Shown in pieces: positions 29,201-37,081 of a stretch of DNA of 64,000 nucleotides. The notes beneath the pieces were generated by a model. It was given only the letters and a program-made list of their open reading frames with translations, was not told the origin of the DNA and made no database searches. Each line of letters opens with the position of its first letter. The stretch's first letter is position 1. The DNA comes from Devosia sp. A16 (GTDB lineage Bacteria; Pseudomonadota; Alphaproteobacteria; Rhizobiales; Devosiaceae), in the NCBI RefSeq assembly GCF_001402915.1, contig NZ_CP012945.1, positions 3,077,501-3,141,500 of the forward strand, in the 5' to 3' direction. The position numbers and the translations under genes were made by a program.

Positions 29201-29637
29201 TCCGTCGCCTCCTGCCGCAGCGCCTGCAGTTCGATATGGCTGGGCACCTTGGCGCGCATCCGGGTCACCGTGGCCGGCGTCAGCCGTCCGCTCAGCCCGT
29301 TCAGCTCGCCCAGCACATAGTTCCCGACCGCAATGAGCTCCTCGTCGGTCATCCAGCTCTGCGACGGCATGGCCAATCCCGCATAGACCTCGCCATCGGC
29401 GACGATCTGCCCGGAGAGGCCCCCGAGCAGCACGCCGGCGACATAGGCGGGGGCATTCTCGCCGAAGCCGGCAAACAGCGCCGCGTCGACCAGCGGCGGG
29501 GCCAGCCCGGGCGAACCGATGCCGCCGGTCTGGTGGCACCCGCTGCAATTGTCGTCGAACAGGGCGCGCCCGGCGTCGTCCGCGAGGACCGGCGCCGTCA
29601 ACAGCGCCAATCCGGTTGCGATCAGACGCAGCCTCAT
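29197..29637 (-). CDS. Small c-type cytochrome of the amine dehydrogenase cluster (first)
   Basis: 146 residues with a signal peptide (MRLRLIATGLALLTAPVLA). The haem motif is CSGCH and a candidate axial Met lies in LAMPSQSWMTDEELIAV. It follows mauA with a four-base overlap, the place of amicyanin (mauC) in methylamine clusters and of a small c-type cytochrome in aromatic amine dehydrogenase clusters. It is the likely electron acceptor. Confidence 0.87.
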   Translation of the reverse strand: MRLRLIATGLALLTAPVLADDAGRALFDDNCSGCHQTGGIGSPGLAPPLVDAALFAGFGENAPAYVAGVLLGGLSGQIVADGEVYAGLAMPSQSWMTDEELIAVGNYVLGELNGLSGRLTPATVTRMRAKVPSHIELQALRQEATE

Positions 29638-30173
29638 TGGGCGATACCGACCACGACGGCCAGCGTGCAGTGGATGCCCTTGTCGGTATTGGCGACGCAC
29701 CAGCTGGATTCGCTCGCCAGCCCCATGCGGTAGCCCGGACGGTCGCCTTCCTGGCGCGAGCAGCCGTCGCCGCAATCCCCGCCCTTGCCGCAGCAATCGT
29801 TGTAGGAGACCAGGTAGTCCTTGTCGTCATTGGGGTTGCGGCAGGTGCCGACCCACGCGACCTTGGAGGGGGTGGAGCCCGGCGGGCATTGGGTGATGCT
29901 GCCCCCGCACTGGGTGCAAAGCGTGCCGTGCAGCGAGCAATAGCGCCAGTATTCGCAATCGGTCGGAATCTCGTCCGGCTCCCCCAGGCCGCGGGCGAAA
30001 GCGACGCCGTTCGAGTTGTCATAGGGCAGCATGGGCAGCACGGCCCCGCCGACCAGCGCCCCGCCGGCCTTCTGCAGGAAACTCCGTCGGCCGGCGACGC
30101 TGGCGATGCGGCGCGTGCGCGCTTCCGCCATTGTGTCCACCCACTCCATCAGGTTGTCGAAAAACTTGGCCAT
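29634..30173 (-). CDS. mauA: Methylamine/aralkylamine dehydrogenase light (TTQ) subunit
   Basis: 179 residues with a twin-arginine leader (GRRSFLQKAGGALVGG). The mature part keeps all the cysteines of the six disulfides and both TTQ tryptophans: Trp57-equivalent in VAWVGTCRNP and Trp108-equivalent in SSWCVAN, plus the Asp76-equivalent in YNDCCGK. The Asp32-equivalent of Paracoccus MauA is His here (YCSLHGTLC), and CTQC replaces the CDC spacing. The enzyme oxidises primary amines to aldehydes in the periplasm. Gene order B-E-D-A matches mau and aau clusters. Confidence 0.94.
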   Translation of the reverse strand: MAKFFDNLMEWVDTMAEARTRRIASVAGRRSFLQKAGGALVGGAVLPMLPYDNSNGVAFARGLGEPDEIPTDCEYWRYCSLHGTLCTQCGGSITQCPPGSTPSKVAWVGTCRNPNDDKDYLVSYNDCCGKGGDCGDGCSRQEGDRPGYRMGLASESSWCVANTDKGIHCTLAVVVGIAQ

Positions 30174-30234
30174 ATCGGCTCTCCGTCATGAGGAAAACTG
30201 CGCCCGACCGGCGTGCCGGCCGGTCCGGGCGGCG

Positions 30235-30834
30235 TCAGTGCTGAACTGCAGGCTGCTGGTCGAGGTAGGACTGGATCGAGCCGACCTTGAGGTCATAGGC
30301 GTTGAACAGGCTGTCGAACTGCTCGCGGCTGTTGATCAGGCCCTTGGCCCGAACCGTGCCGTGCTGGTCGAGCAGCACCGCATAGGGCAGGCGGGCGACG
30401 CGATAGGCGAGGCCGAGTTCGGTCGACACCACATAGGGAAAGTTCGACAGCCTGGCGGTCTCGATGAAGCGCTGGTGCTGGGCCTTCTCGCCGTCGCTGG
30501 CCAGCACCACATCCAGCCACTTGCCTTCGGCCTTGCGGACCGAGTCGACGATCGGCAGCAGTTTCTTGCAGACCGGGCAGGTGGGCGAAACGAAGAACAC
30601 CAGCGTCGAGCGGTTGGGTTTCGGCCCGATCGACACCATGCCGCCGGTCAGGCTGGCGAGGCTGAACAGTGGCGTCTGCTGTCCCACTTCGGGCCCGGAA
30701 TCGTTGACGAGGGCGCCCATCGGCGAGATTCGCTCGAACAGGATGCCGATCTGGCGACCGAGTGCGAGCAGGCCGACGGTCAGCGCCACGACCATGAGGA
30801 GCAGGGCGGCCAACGCAAAATAGATGAGGTTCAT
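30235..30834 (-). CDS. mauD: Amine dehydrogenase accessory thioredoxin-like protein MauD
   Basis: 199 residues. An N-terminal membrane anchor (LIYFALAALLLMVVALTVGL) is followed by a thioredoxin-like domain with CPVC in SPTCPVCKKLLP. MauD helps form the disulfides of the light subunit in the periplasm. The ATG lies 14 bases from the mauE stop. Confidence 0.93.
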   Translation of the reverse strand: MNLIYFALAALLLMVVALTVGLLALGRQIGILFERISPMGALVNDSGPEVGQQTPLFSLASLTGGMVSIGPKPNRSTLVFFVSPTCPVCKKLLPIVDSVRKAEGKWLDVVLASDGEKAQHQRFIETARLSNFPYVVSTELGLAYRVARLPYAVLLDQHGTVRAKGLINSREQFDSLFNAYDLKVGSIQSYLDQQPAVQH

Positions 30835-30847
30835 GGAATCCACCTGG

Positions 30848-31381
30848 TCAGCGCGTCCGGCGCGCGAGGGATGAGTTTGCGAGGATTTGTTCGGCGAGCA
30901 GGAACACCACCCAGGCGGCGAGCCCGGCGGCGATGGCAGTGACCGTGCCGCCCAAATCCAGGCTGAGCGGGCCAGCCAACAGGGCGAGGCCGACGAGCAG
31001 CACGAGGACCGCATTTCTGAGCACCAATGCCCGGGACAGCGGTTGGATCGCTCCGCCGCAGCCGCACTCGATGTGGGTGCGGCCACGCCGGATGTTGAAC
31101 GCCATGGCCGCGGCGTACAGCGTGAACATGGCCGCCGCGATCGCCAGTCCGGGCGTCTGGCCGCCGGGCACCAGTTGCAGCGCAACGACGGCGATTTCCG
31201 CGGTCACGATCCCGATCGATACGGGGCGCACCAGGCGCTCCCCGATCAAGCGGTAATCGGCGACGAACCCGGTGAACTCGGTGAACTCGGTCAGCTTGTG
31301 GAGGGCCGCACGGGCAAAGATAAGCGCGATGAATACGGTGATGGCCGCCGATGCGAGGGAGGCGAGGGAGCTCTCCATCAC
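30848..31381 (-). CDS. mauE: Amine dehydrogenase accessory membrane protein MauE
   Basis: 177 residues and four to five membrane helices (DoxX-like fold). RRGRTHIECGCGGAIQPLS carries the cysteine pair thought to pass electrons to MauD. It overlaps the mauB stop by four bases. Confidence 0.92.
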   Translation of the reverse strand: MMESSLASLASAAITVFIALIFARAALHKLTEFTEFTGFVADYRLIGERLVRPVSIGIVTAEIAVVALQLVPGGQTPGLAIAAAMFTLYAAAMAFNIRRGRTHIECGCGGAIQPLSRALVLRNAVLVLLVGLALLAGPLSLDLGGTVTAIAAGLAAWVVFLLAEQILANSSLARRTR

Positions 31382-32541
31382 GGCGAGCTCGTCAGCGTCG
31401 TGGCGAAACCGAAATCGGCATGCTCCGCCACCTTCCTGGCCGCAAACCTGGCGGCCGGATCCACATCGTAACGATAGACCTTCCGTTCCCCGATGCTGAG
31501 GCCGTAGAGCACCGGGACGGCGTCATCGGTCACGTAGACGGCGTTGAGGCCATCGACGTTGGAGCGATAGAGCAGCTCGTTGTTCTTGAGGTCGTAGGCC
31601 CAGACTTCCTTGGCATCGTGGTAGTGGCTGCCGTCGTGATGGTCGGGCGCCATCGGCACGAACAGGATGCCGTTGGCATCGTTGTAGGTGACGACGCTGT
31701 AGCCCGAGGTACCCCAGTTGCCGTCGATGCCCTTGGCGATCGGCGTGACGCTCAGCGTCCTGACTACACCGTCGCTGTCCGAGAGCCGGTAGACATTGGC
31801 GTGGTAGGAAATGAACAGCAGATCCCCGTCGGCCCGTTCGGAGGCGAGATAGATCGGGTCGGCGTCGACGTCGAAGATCTTCTCGCTCTTCTGGCTCTCG
31901 AAGGCCGTGCCGTCGGCCGTCAGGGTGAACGTGGTGAAGGCGCCGTCATTGCAGATCGTCGAGTAGGCGTAGCCCTCAACGGCCGGGTAGATGCCGTAGC
32001 AGCCTGGCGAGGGCACTTCCTGCACCACCTCGCCCCTGTCGAGGTCGACCACGGTAACCGAGGTCGCGGGGGTGGCGTTCTGCACGTAGAGGAAGCGCTC
32101 GTCGGCGCTGAGCTGCAGCAGCGCGCGGTCGTCGGTGTACTGCGTCACCTTGAACGGCAGGACGATTTCCTTCTGCAGCCGGTTGGTGGCGACGTCGAAG
32201 ACCTGCAGCACGTGCTCGCCGCTGCCCGAGGCAAGGCGGGAATAGAAGCCCGAAACCAGATAGAGCGTCTTGCCGTCCCTCGAGGCGGTGAAGTGGCTCT
32301 GGGCGCCGCCGCTGACGCTGCCCTTCAGCTTGAGGTCGTCAGCCGAGTAGATGTAGACGGCGCTGGGTCCGCCACCCCAGTTCTGCATGTTTACGAACAC
32401 GTTCGGGCCGGGATCCATCGCCTCCTTGGCCGTCGGCGTTTCGGGAACGAACTGGGCCTCCTGCCCGAACGCACATGCCGGCCCGGCGATGCCGCCGACA
32501 AGGCAGGCAGCGCCCAGCAGGGCTGACAGTCTGGTAGCCAT
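31378..32541 (-). CDS. mauB: Methylamine/aralkylamine dehydrogenase heavy subunit
   Basis: 387 residues with a signal peptide (LSALLGAACLVGGIAGPACA) and a seven-bladed beta-propeller built from repeats such as AVYIYSADDLKLKGS and FLYVQNATPATSVTVVDLD. ATG 32541 is chosen because GGAG lies seven bases upstream; ATG 32553 and TTG 32556 are alternatives in frame. It is the first gene of the cluster. No mauF precedes it. Confidence 0.93.
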   Translation of the reverse strand: MATRLSALLGAACLVGGIAGPACAFGQEAQFVPETPTAKEAMDPGPNVFVNMQNWGGGPSAVYIYSADDLKLKGSVSGGAQSHFTASRDGKTLYLVSGFYSRLASGSGEHVLQVFDVATNRLQKEIVLPFKVTQYTDDRALLQLSADERFLYVQNATPATSVTVVDLDRGEVVQEVPSPGCYGIYPAVEGYAYSTICNDGAFTTFTLTADGTAFESQKSEKIFDVDADPIYLASERADGDLLFISYHANVYRLSDSDGVVRTLSVTPIAKGIDGNWGTSGYSVVTYNDANGILFVPMAPDHHDGSHYHDAKEVWAYDLKNNELLYRSNVDGLNAVYVTDDAVPVLYGLSIGERKVYRYDVDPAARFAARKVAEHADFGFATTLTSSP

Positions 32542-32617
32542 CAAGGTCTCCATCAATGAGGAGCCGACAATCCAGCAAACCGGCTAACCGTATGAAATCC
32601 ACTTTCCCAGAAACCAT

Positions 32618-32634
32618 TGCCTGAAATTTAGGCA
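32618..32634. promoter_or_regulatory. Candidate operator between mauB and the AraC-type regulator
   Basis: TGCCTGAAATTTAGGCA has arms TGCCT and AGGCA around a seven-base centre. It lies about 77 bases before mauB and 64 before the divergent regulator gene, a sensible place for a shared control site. Confidence 0.35.
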
Positions 32635-32697
32635 TTTATTCTTCTTGCTCGCATCGTAGGCAGACGTTACCCCTTTTGCGACTGGAGAACACCGCCG

Positions 32698-33630
32698 TTG
32701 CGACCGACCGGGACCCTGACGATTGCCACCCACGCCGACGCCTCGGAGCAGGAGGTCGCACTAAGAGGCTGGGAACAGCGCTACCGGCAGATGAGCCGCG
32801 GACGGTTCGAAGGGGCGACCGCGTCGGTGGATTTCGGCCGGGTATCGATCGGCGAAGAGCGGCTGAATGTCGAAGTCGCACAGACCTCGTCGCCGCCGCC
32901 GGGAAAGCTGGTGCTGATCCTGCATCCGCGCGTGGTGGCGCGGCGGCTGAACGGGCAGGCGCAAGCCGCCCAGCTGTTCTTTCATCGCGGCGGCAATGTG
33001 CTCGATATAACGAACGCGTCAGGAGACAGCCGCGCCTGCTACCTCATCGTCGACGAGGCGCTGTTCCCCGACCTTGACTTCCGGCAGGTCGAGCCGATCA
33101 GCGCCGTCAAGGGCTATGGCGGCGCCGACGAGCTCACCGACTGGGCGCAGTCTGTGCTGGCTTCCGCGCCGACCACCATGCGGCAATCACCCGGAGCCAT
33201 GGAGCAGGTGCTGCCCGGCATGATCGCCGATCGGGTCTGGGACGTCTGTAGCCGGATGCTCGCGGCGGAATCCGGCAAGCGACCGCGCGAGACGTATGCC
33301 TATGCGCTGTTCAAGCGCGCCAGGGCCCGGGTCATGGACGATCCCGATCAGGTCCTCGGGGTCTCCGACCTGGCGGCCTACCTCAATGTGCCGGAGCATG
33401 TGCTGCGGGGCGCCTTCCTCGACGCCACCGGGATCACCCCGCGCGCCTGGCTCAGGATTTTCCGCCTCGACCGGGCCCGGCGCGCCATCCTGCAGTCCGA
33501 CAGGTCGTCGAAAACCGTGGCGCAGGTGGCGATGGAAGCCGGTTTCTTCCACCTCGGGCGCTTCTCTGCCTACTACGCGCAACTCTTCCATGAAACCCCG
33601 TTCGAAACCCTGAGGGGGCTCGTGGGGTAG
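32698..33630 (+). CDS. AraC-family regulator, probably of the amine dehydrogenase cluster
   Basis: 310 residues. The N-terminal half is a variable ligand domain of the AraC-binding-like (EutR-related) type. The C-terminal half has two helix-turn-helices (VSDLAAYLNVPEHVLRGAFL and TVAQVAMEAGFFHLGRFSAY). The start is TTG 32698, with GGAG ten bases upstream; no in-frame ATG lies near. It is divergent from mauB, so amine-responsive control of that cluster is inferred. Confidence 0.87.
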   Translation: MRPTGTLTIATHADASEQEVALRGWEQRYRQMSRGRFEGATASVDFGRVSIGEERLNVEVAQTSSPPPGKLVLILHPRVVARRLNGQAQAAQLFFHRGGNVLDITNASGDSRACYLIVDEALFPDLDFRQVEPISAVKGYGGADELTDWAQSVLASAPTTMRQSPGAMEQVLPGMIADRVWDVCSRMLAAESGKRPRETYAYALFKRARARVMDDPDQVLGVSDLAAYLNVPEHVLRGAFLDATGITPRAWLRIFRLDRARRAILQSDRSSKTVAQVAMEAGFFHLGRFSAYYAQLFHETPFETLRGLVG

Positions 33631-33689
33631 GGCCTGCTCCGGCGGTGAGCCGCGAGACGGGCTTGCCCGCCGCAGCTCACCGGCTGGGG

Positions 33690-35678
33690 CTAGTAGTCGA
33701 ACGCTTCGCGCCAGCTGCGATGGAAGACCTGCTCCTCGTCTTCGTAGGCGGTGAGGTGGGCATTCAGCACCATCTTGCCGTCTTCCCAGCCCACGGTGCT
33801 GTGTGACACCAGCTTGGTGTGCCAGCCCGGACGCTCGGCGATCTGGGTGGAATAGAACTCCGCGCTGGCCGACGATCCGTCACCCGGCAGCACCGAGTAG
33901 CCGTGACCGCCCGAGCCGCTGAGCTGCAGCTCGCCGATTTTCCAGGTCTTGCGCACCGTCCTGGAGATGAGCTCCGCCCGGCCGGTCGTTGCCTCCCACG
34001 TCGATTGCCGCACCACACTGCCCGGCGCGACGTCTTCCGAAGCAAGCGGGGCGGCAGAGATCGGGGGGCCGAACTCCGGCAGCGCGTGCACCGCCGTTTC
34101 CGGCATGGAGGGCAGCAGCAGGCTCGTCGCGTCAGGGAAGAGCGTGATGCCGCCGAGCCTGGGTTCCGGCCACACCATGGGCCAGTAGGTGGTGGAGAGC
34201 GCCAGGCGGATCCGGTTGCCGGGCTGGAACTCGTAAGCCACCGCCTTGAGCGGGATTTCGTAGCTGAACCGCTCGCCCGCGGCGACGCCCGCCGGGCGAT
34301 TGATGCGCCGGATGGCGTAGGTAATGCGGCCCGAGGTGCCGTCCGGAACCACTTCGTTCAGGCGGACGATCACCGTCGCCTTCTCGCCATCCATGGCGAG
34401 ATCGAGCTTCAGGCGCGGAAAGCCGACGACTTCGACCGTTTCGGTCAATACCGGCGTATCGAAGCATACCGACAGGCCATCGTCGGCGCGGTTGTCGCCC
34501 TGAAATTCCGGTCCGTCGCCGCCACCGTCGAGCGGACACCATTCACCGGCATGCGCGCCGAGCTGTTGCGGCGTATCGATGCGAAGCGGCGGCGCCCCGG
34601 AAGGTGGCGCGAAGACCAGGTTGCGATCGTCGAGATGGTATCGGCGCGCCTCCCCCTCGTGCGGCCATCCCGGCACCGCGATCCAGCGGCCGCCGATCCG
34701 GGGATAGCGCGGGTGGGGCTCGAAATCCTTGCCGACCCAGAGCCGCAGCATCGGCTCGTCCATGATGCCGGTGTCCTCGTCCAGCAGCCAGTGCCGCCAC
34801 CAGCGCATGCACTCTTCGAGAAAGCCGATCTGGGGACCGGGCTTGCCCCAGTTGGGGTACATGTGGGTCCACGAGCCGATCAGACCCTTGCGCGGCGCCT
34901 TGAGGTTCTGCATCAGCCGCAGCACGGGGTCGGAATAGCCATCGGTCCAGCCGGTGACGGCGTAGACCGCGCACTCGATGGCATCGTAGTTCTCGCACAC
35001 CGAGCCGTGCTTCCAGAACGCGTCGCGCTCCATATGCGCCATCCAGTCGGCGAGCGGCGGGCGCACGTTCTCGAGCCGATGCATCCACATGTCGCGCCAG
35101 TGCTCGCCGACATGGGCGGGGTCGGGCGCCCGGCCAAGCTGTGCGAACAGCCCCGAACCCCACTGCATGCCGTCGAGCAGCAGCCCGCCGCCCATGAAGT
35201 GGACATCGTCGGAGTAACGGTCGTCGGTCGAGCAGCAGGTGACGATGGCCTTGAGCGCCGGCGGACGGCGCGCCGCGATCTGCAGCCCGGCAAAGCCGCC
35301 CCAGGAAATGCCGATCAGCCCGACCTTGCCGTTGCACCAGTCCTGACCGGCGAGCCAGGCGATCACCTCGAGGGCATCGTCCTGCTCCTGTTTGAGGTAT
35401 TCGTCGTGCAGTAGGCCATCGGAGTTGCCCGAGCCCCGCAGGTCGACACGGCAGGCCGCGATGCCGTTCTGCGCGAAATACCCGTGCACCATGGAATCGC
35501 TGATCGCGGTCAGGTCGGACTGGCGATACGGGATCCATTCGAGCACCACCGGCACCTTGTCGGCCACCGGATGTTCCGGCCGCCACAGCCGCGCCGTCAG
35601 GATCGTGCCGTCGGACAGCGGGATGGTGATCTGCTCGTAGGGGGCGGGCGTGTCGCTCAGGTAAAGCGGTTCGGTCAT
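33690..35678 (-). CDS. CocE/NonD-family (X-Pro dipeptidyl-peptidase S15-like) hydrolase
   Basis: 662 residues. An alpha/beta-hydrolase domain carries the nucleophile in GISWGGFAGLQ, an Asp in TGWTDGYSDP and a His in GSWTHMYP. The C-terminal jelly-roll domain of the S15/CocE family begins near TVEVVGFPRLKLDLAM. It has no signal peptide, so it should be cytoplasmic. It overlaps the MFS gene upstream by four bases. Substrate could be a peptide with proline near the N-terminus, an ester or an acylated amine. Confidence 0.88.
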   Translation of the reverse strand: MTEPLYLSDTPAPYEQITIPLSDGTILTARLWRPEHPVADKVPVVLEWIPYRQSDLTAISDSMVHGYFAQNGIAACRVDLRGSGNSDGLLHDEYLKQEQDDALEVIAWLAGQDWCNGKVGLIGISWGGFAGLQIAARRPPALKAIVTCCSTDDRYSDDVHFMGGGLLLDGMQWGSGLFAQLGRAPDPAHVGEHWRDMWMHRLENVRPPLADWMAHMERDAFWKHGSVCENYDAIECAVYAVTGWTDGYSDPVLRLMQNLKAPRKGLIGSWTHMYPNWGKPGPQIGFLEECMRWWRHWLLDEDTGIMDEPMLRLWVGKDFEPHPRYPRIGGRWIAVPGWPHEGEARRYHLDDRNLVFAPPSGAPPLRIDTPQQLGAHAGEWCPLDGGGDGPEFQGDNRADDGLSVCFDTPVLTETVEVVGFPRLKLDLAMDGEKATVIVRLNEVVPDGTSGRITYAIRRINRPAGVAAGERFSYEIPLKAVAYEFQPGNRIRLALSTTYWPMVWPEPRLGGITLFPDATSLLLPSMPETAVHALPEFGPPISAAPLASEDVAPGSVVRQSTWEATTGRAELISRTVRKTWKIGELQLSGSGGHGYSVLPGDGSSASAEFYSTQIAERPGWHTKLVSHSTVGWEDGKMVLNAHLTAYEDEEQVFHRSWREAFDY

Positions 35679-36988
35679 GGCAGAGGCACCTCGTGTTCGA
35701 CTGGATGGACGGTGGGGACAGGCGGCAGATGGCCTTTCCCGGCAGGCGGACGCCTGGATCTGAAGGCGAGCAGCAGCGCCACGACGACCCCCAGCATGCC
35801 GCCGCCGATAAAGGTGACCGGCATGCCGAAGCGGTCGCCGATCGCGCCGGCGACCAGCGAGCCCAAAGGCACCGTGCCCAGCATCATCATCGCGTACATC
35901 GCCATGATGCGGCCGCGGAACCCGGGCGGGGCGAAGTGCTGCAGCAGTGTGTTGGACGCGAGGTTCTGCGACAGGATCGCAAAGCCCATGGGCAGGGCGA
36001 GCAGCGCCGACAGCCACAGCATGCCGGAAAGCCCGATGCCGATCTGCGCCAGCCCCAGCAGCACCGCCGACCAGACCGGCCAGACGCGCATGAGCTTCAG
36101 GTCGTCGAGCAGCGTCAGGGTGATCGCGGCGGCGACCGCACCGATGCCGGTGATCGACATCAGCATGCCTGCGACGCTCGCGTCGGCGTCCAGCATCTGG
36201 CTCGCCAGCGCCGGCAGGAAGGAGAAATACGGCACGCTGATGAAGCTGCAGGTGCCCACCAGCAGCAGGATCCGCCCGGCCTCTTCATGGCTGCGCACGA
36301 AGCCGATGCCGTCGCGCATCTGCGTGAGGAAATGCTCGCGCCTGGTCGCCTCGCGCTGTGGCAGCCGCAGCGACAGCAGCACAAAGAACGCGGGGATGTA
36401 GGCGAGGGCCTTCAGCACGAAACACCAGCCCTCGCCGAACAGCGCGACGATCGAGCCGCCCACCGCGGGGCCGATCAGCCGCGCCACGTTGAACAGCATC
36501 GAATTGAGGGCAATGGCGTTGCGCAGATCCTCGGCCGGCACCAGCTCGGCCACCAGCGTCTGGCGCGCCGGACTGTCGAAGGCAGCGGTAACGCCCAGGG
36601 CGAGGGTGAGTCCGATCATGATCTCGATCGTCACCGCACCGGTCAGTGTCAGCACGGCGAGCAGCGTCACCAGCGCCAAAAAGCAGAGCTGGGTGATCAG
36701 CAGCATGCGGCGCGGACTGGAGCGGTCGATGATCGTTCCGGTGAGCGGGCCGAGCAGGAAGGTGGGGCCGAGGTCGCAGACCGCGAGAATGCCGAGCAGC
36801 CAGGGCGAGGCGCTGAGCTGCCACATCAACCAGCCCAGGGCGATCGAATGAATCCAGCTGCCGATCACCAGCGGCACCTGGGCATAGAAGTAGCGGCGAT
36901 ATTGCTGGTGCCGGAGGGCGCGTCCGGCGCGCTGCCACCACGTCATCCTGGGCTGTGGCGCGATGCCCGGGGCCGGCGGTCTGCTCAC
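35675..36988 (-). CDS. MFS transporter (EntS-like exporter group)
   Basis: 437 residues and 12 membrane helices. The family motif is seen in GPLTGTIIDRSSPRRML after TM2, and AFDSPARQTLVAELVP is typical of the MFS_3/EntS group. The start is GTG 36988; an in-frame ATG 14 codons later (MTWWQRAGRALRH) is a fair alternative. It is coupled to the S15-like hydrolase. Confidence 0.87.
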   Translation of the reverse strand: MSRPPAPGIAPQPRMTWWQRAGRALRHQQYRRYFYAQVPLVIGSWIHSIALGWLMWQLSASPWLLGILAVCDLGPTFLLGPLTGTIIDRSSPRRMLLITQLCFLALVTLLAVLTLTGAVTIEIMIGLTLALGVTAAFDSPARQTLVAELVPAEDLRNAIALNSMLFNVARLIGPAVGGSIVALFGEGWCFVLKALAYIPAFFVLLSLRLPQREATRREHFLTQMRDGIGFVRSHEEAGRILLLVGTCSFISVPYFSFLPALASQMLDADASVAGMLMSITGIGAVAAAITLTLLDDLKLMRVWPVWSAVLLGLAQIGIGLSGMLWLSALLALPMGFAILSQNLASNTLLQHFAPPGFRGRIMAMYAMMMLGTVPLGSLVAGAIGDRFGMPVTFIGGGMLGVVVALLLAFRSRRPPAGKGHLPPVPTVHPVEHEVPLP

Positions 36989-37039
36989 GACATGAATACT
37001 CCCGCGAGGACGCTCGCGTCCGCGCGCTGCAGGGGAAAG

Positions 37040-37071
37040 GATGAAAAGGGCTGGCCGGGCGGCCCGGCCAG
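37040..37071 (-). terminator. Rho-independent terminator after the peptide-binding-protein gene
   Basis: An 11-bp perfect stem (GGCTGGCCGGG with CCCGGCCAGCC, 37047-37071) around three bases is followed on the minus strand by CCTTTTC. It lies 11 bases past the binding-protein stop and ends the transporter transcript before the MFS gene. Confidence 0.75.
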
Positions 37072-37081
37072 CCGAGCCCGA

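Noticed and set aside
28757-29637. The two cytochrome genes as a split diheme MauG
   Set aside because: Both have their own signal peptide and a single CxxCH, and together they are far shorter than MauG and lack its peroxidase-type regions.
33636-33688. GGTGAGC/GCTCACC inverted pair between the AraC and hydrolase genes
   Set aside because: Stem is broken by mismatches and no T-run follows; too weak to call a terminator.
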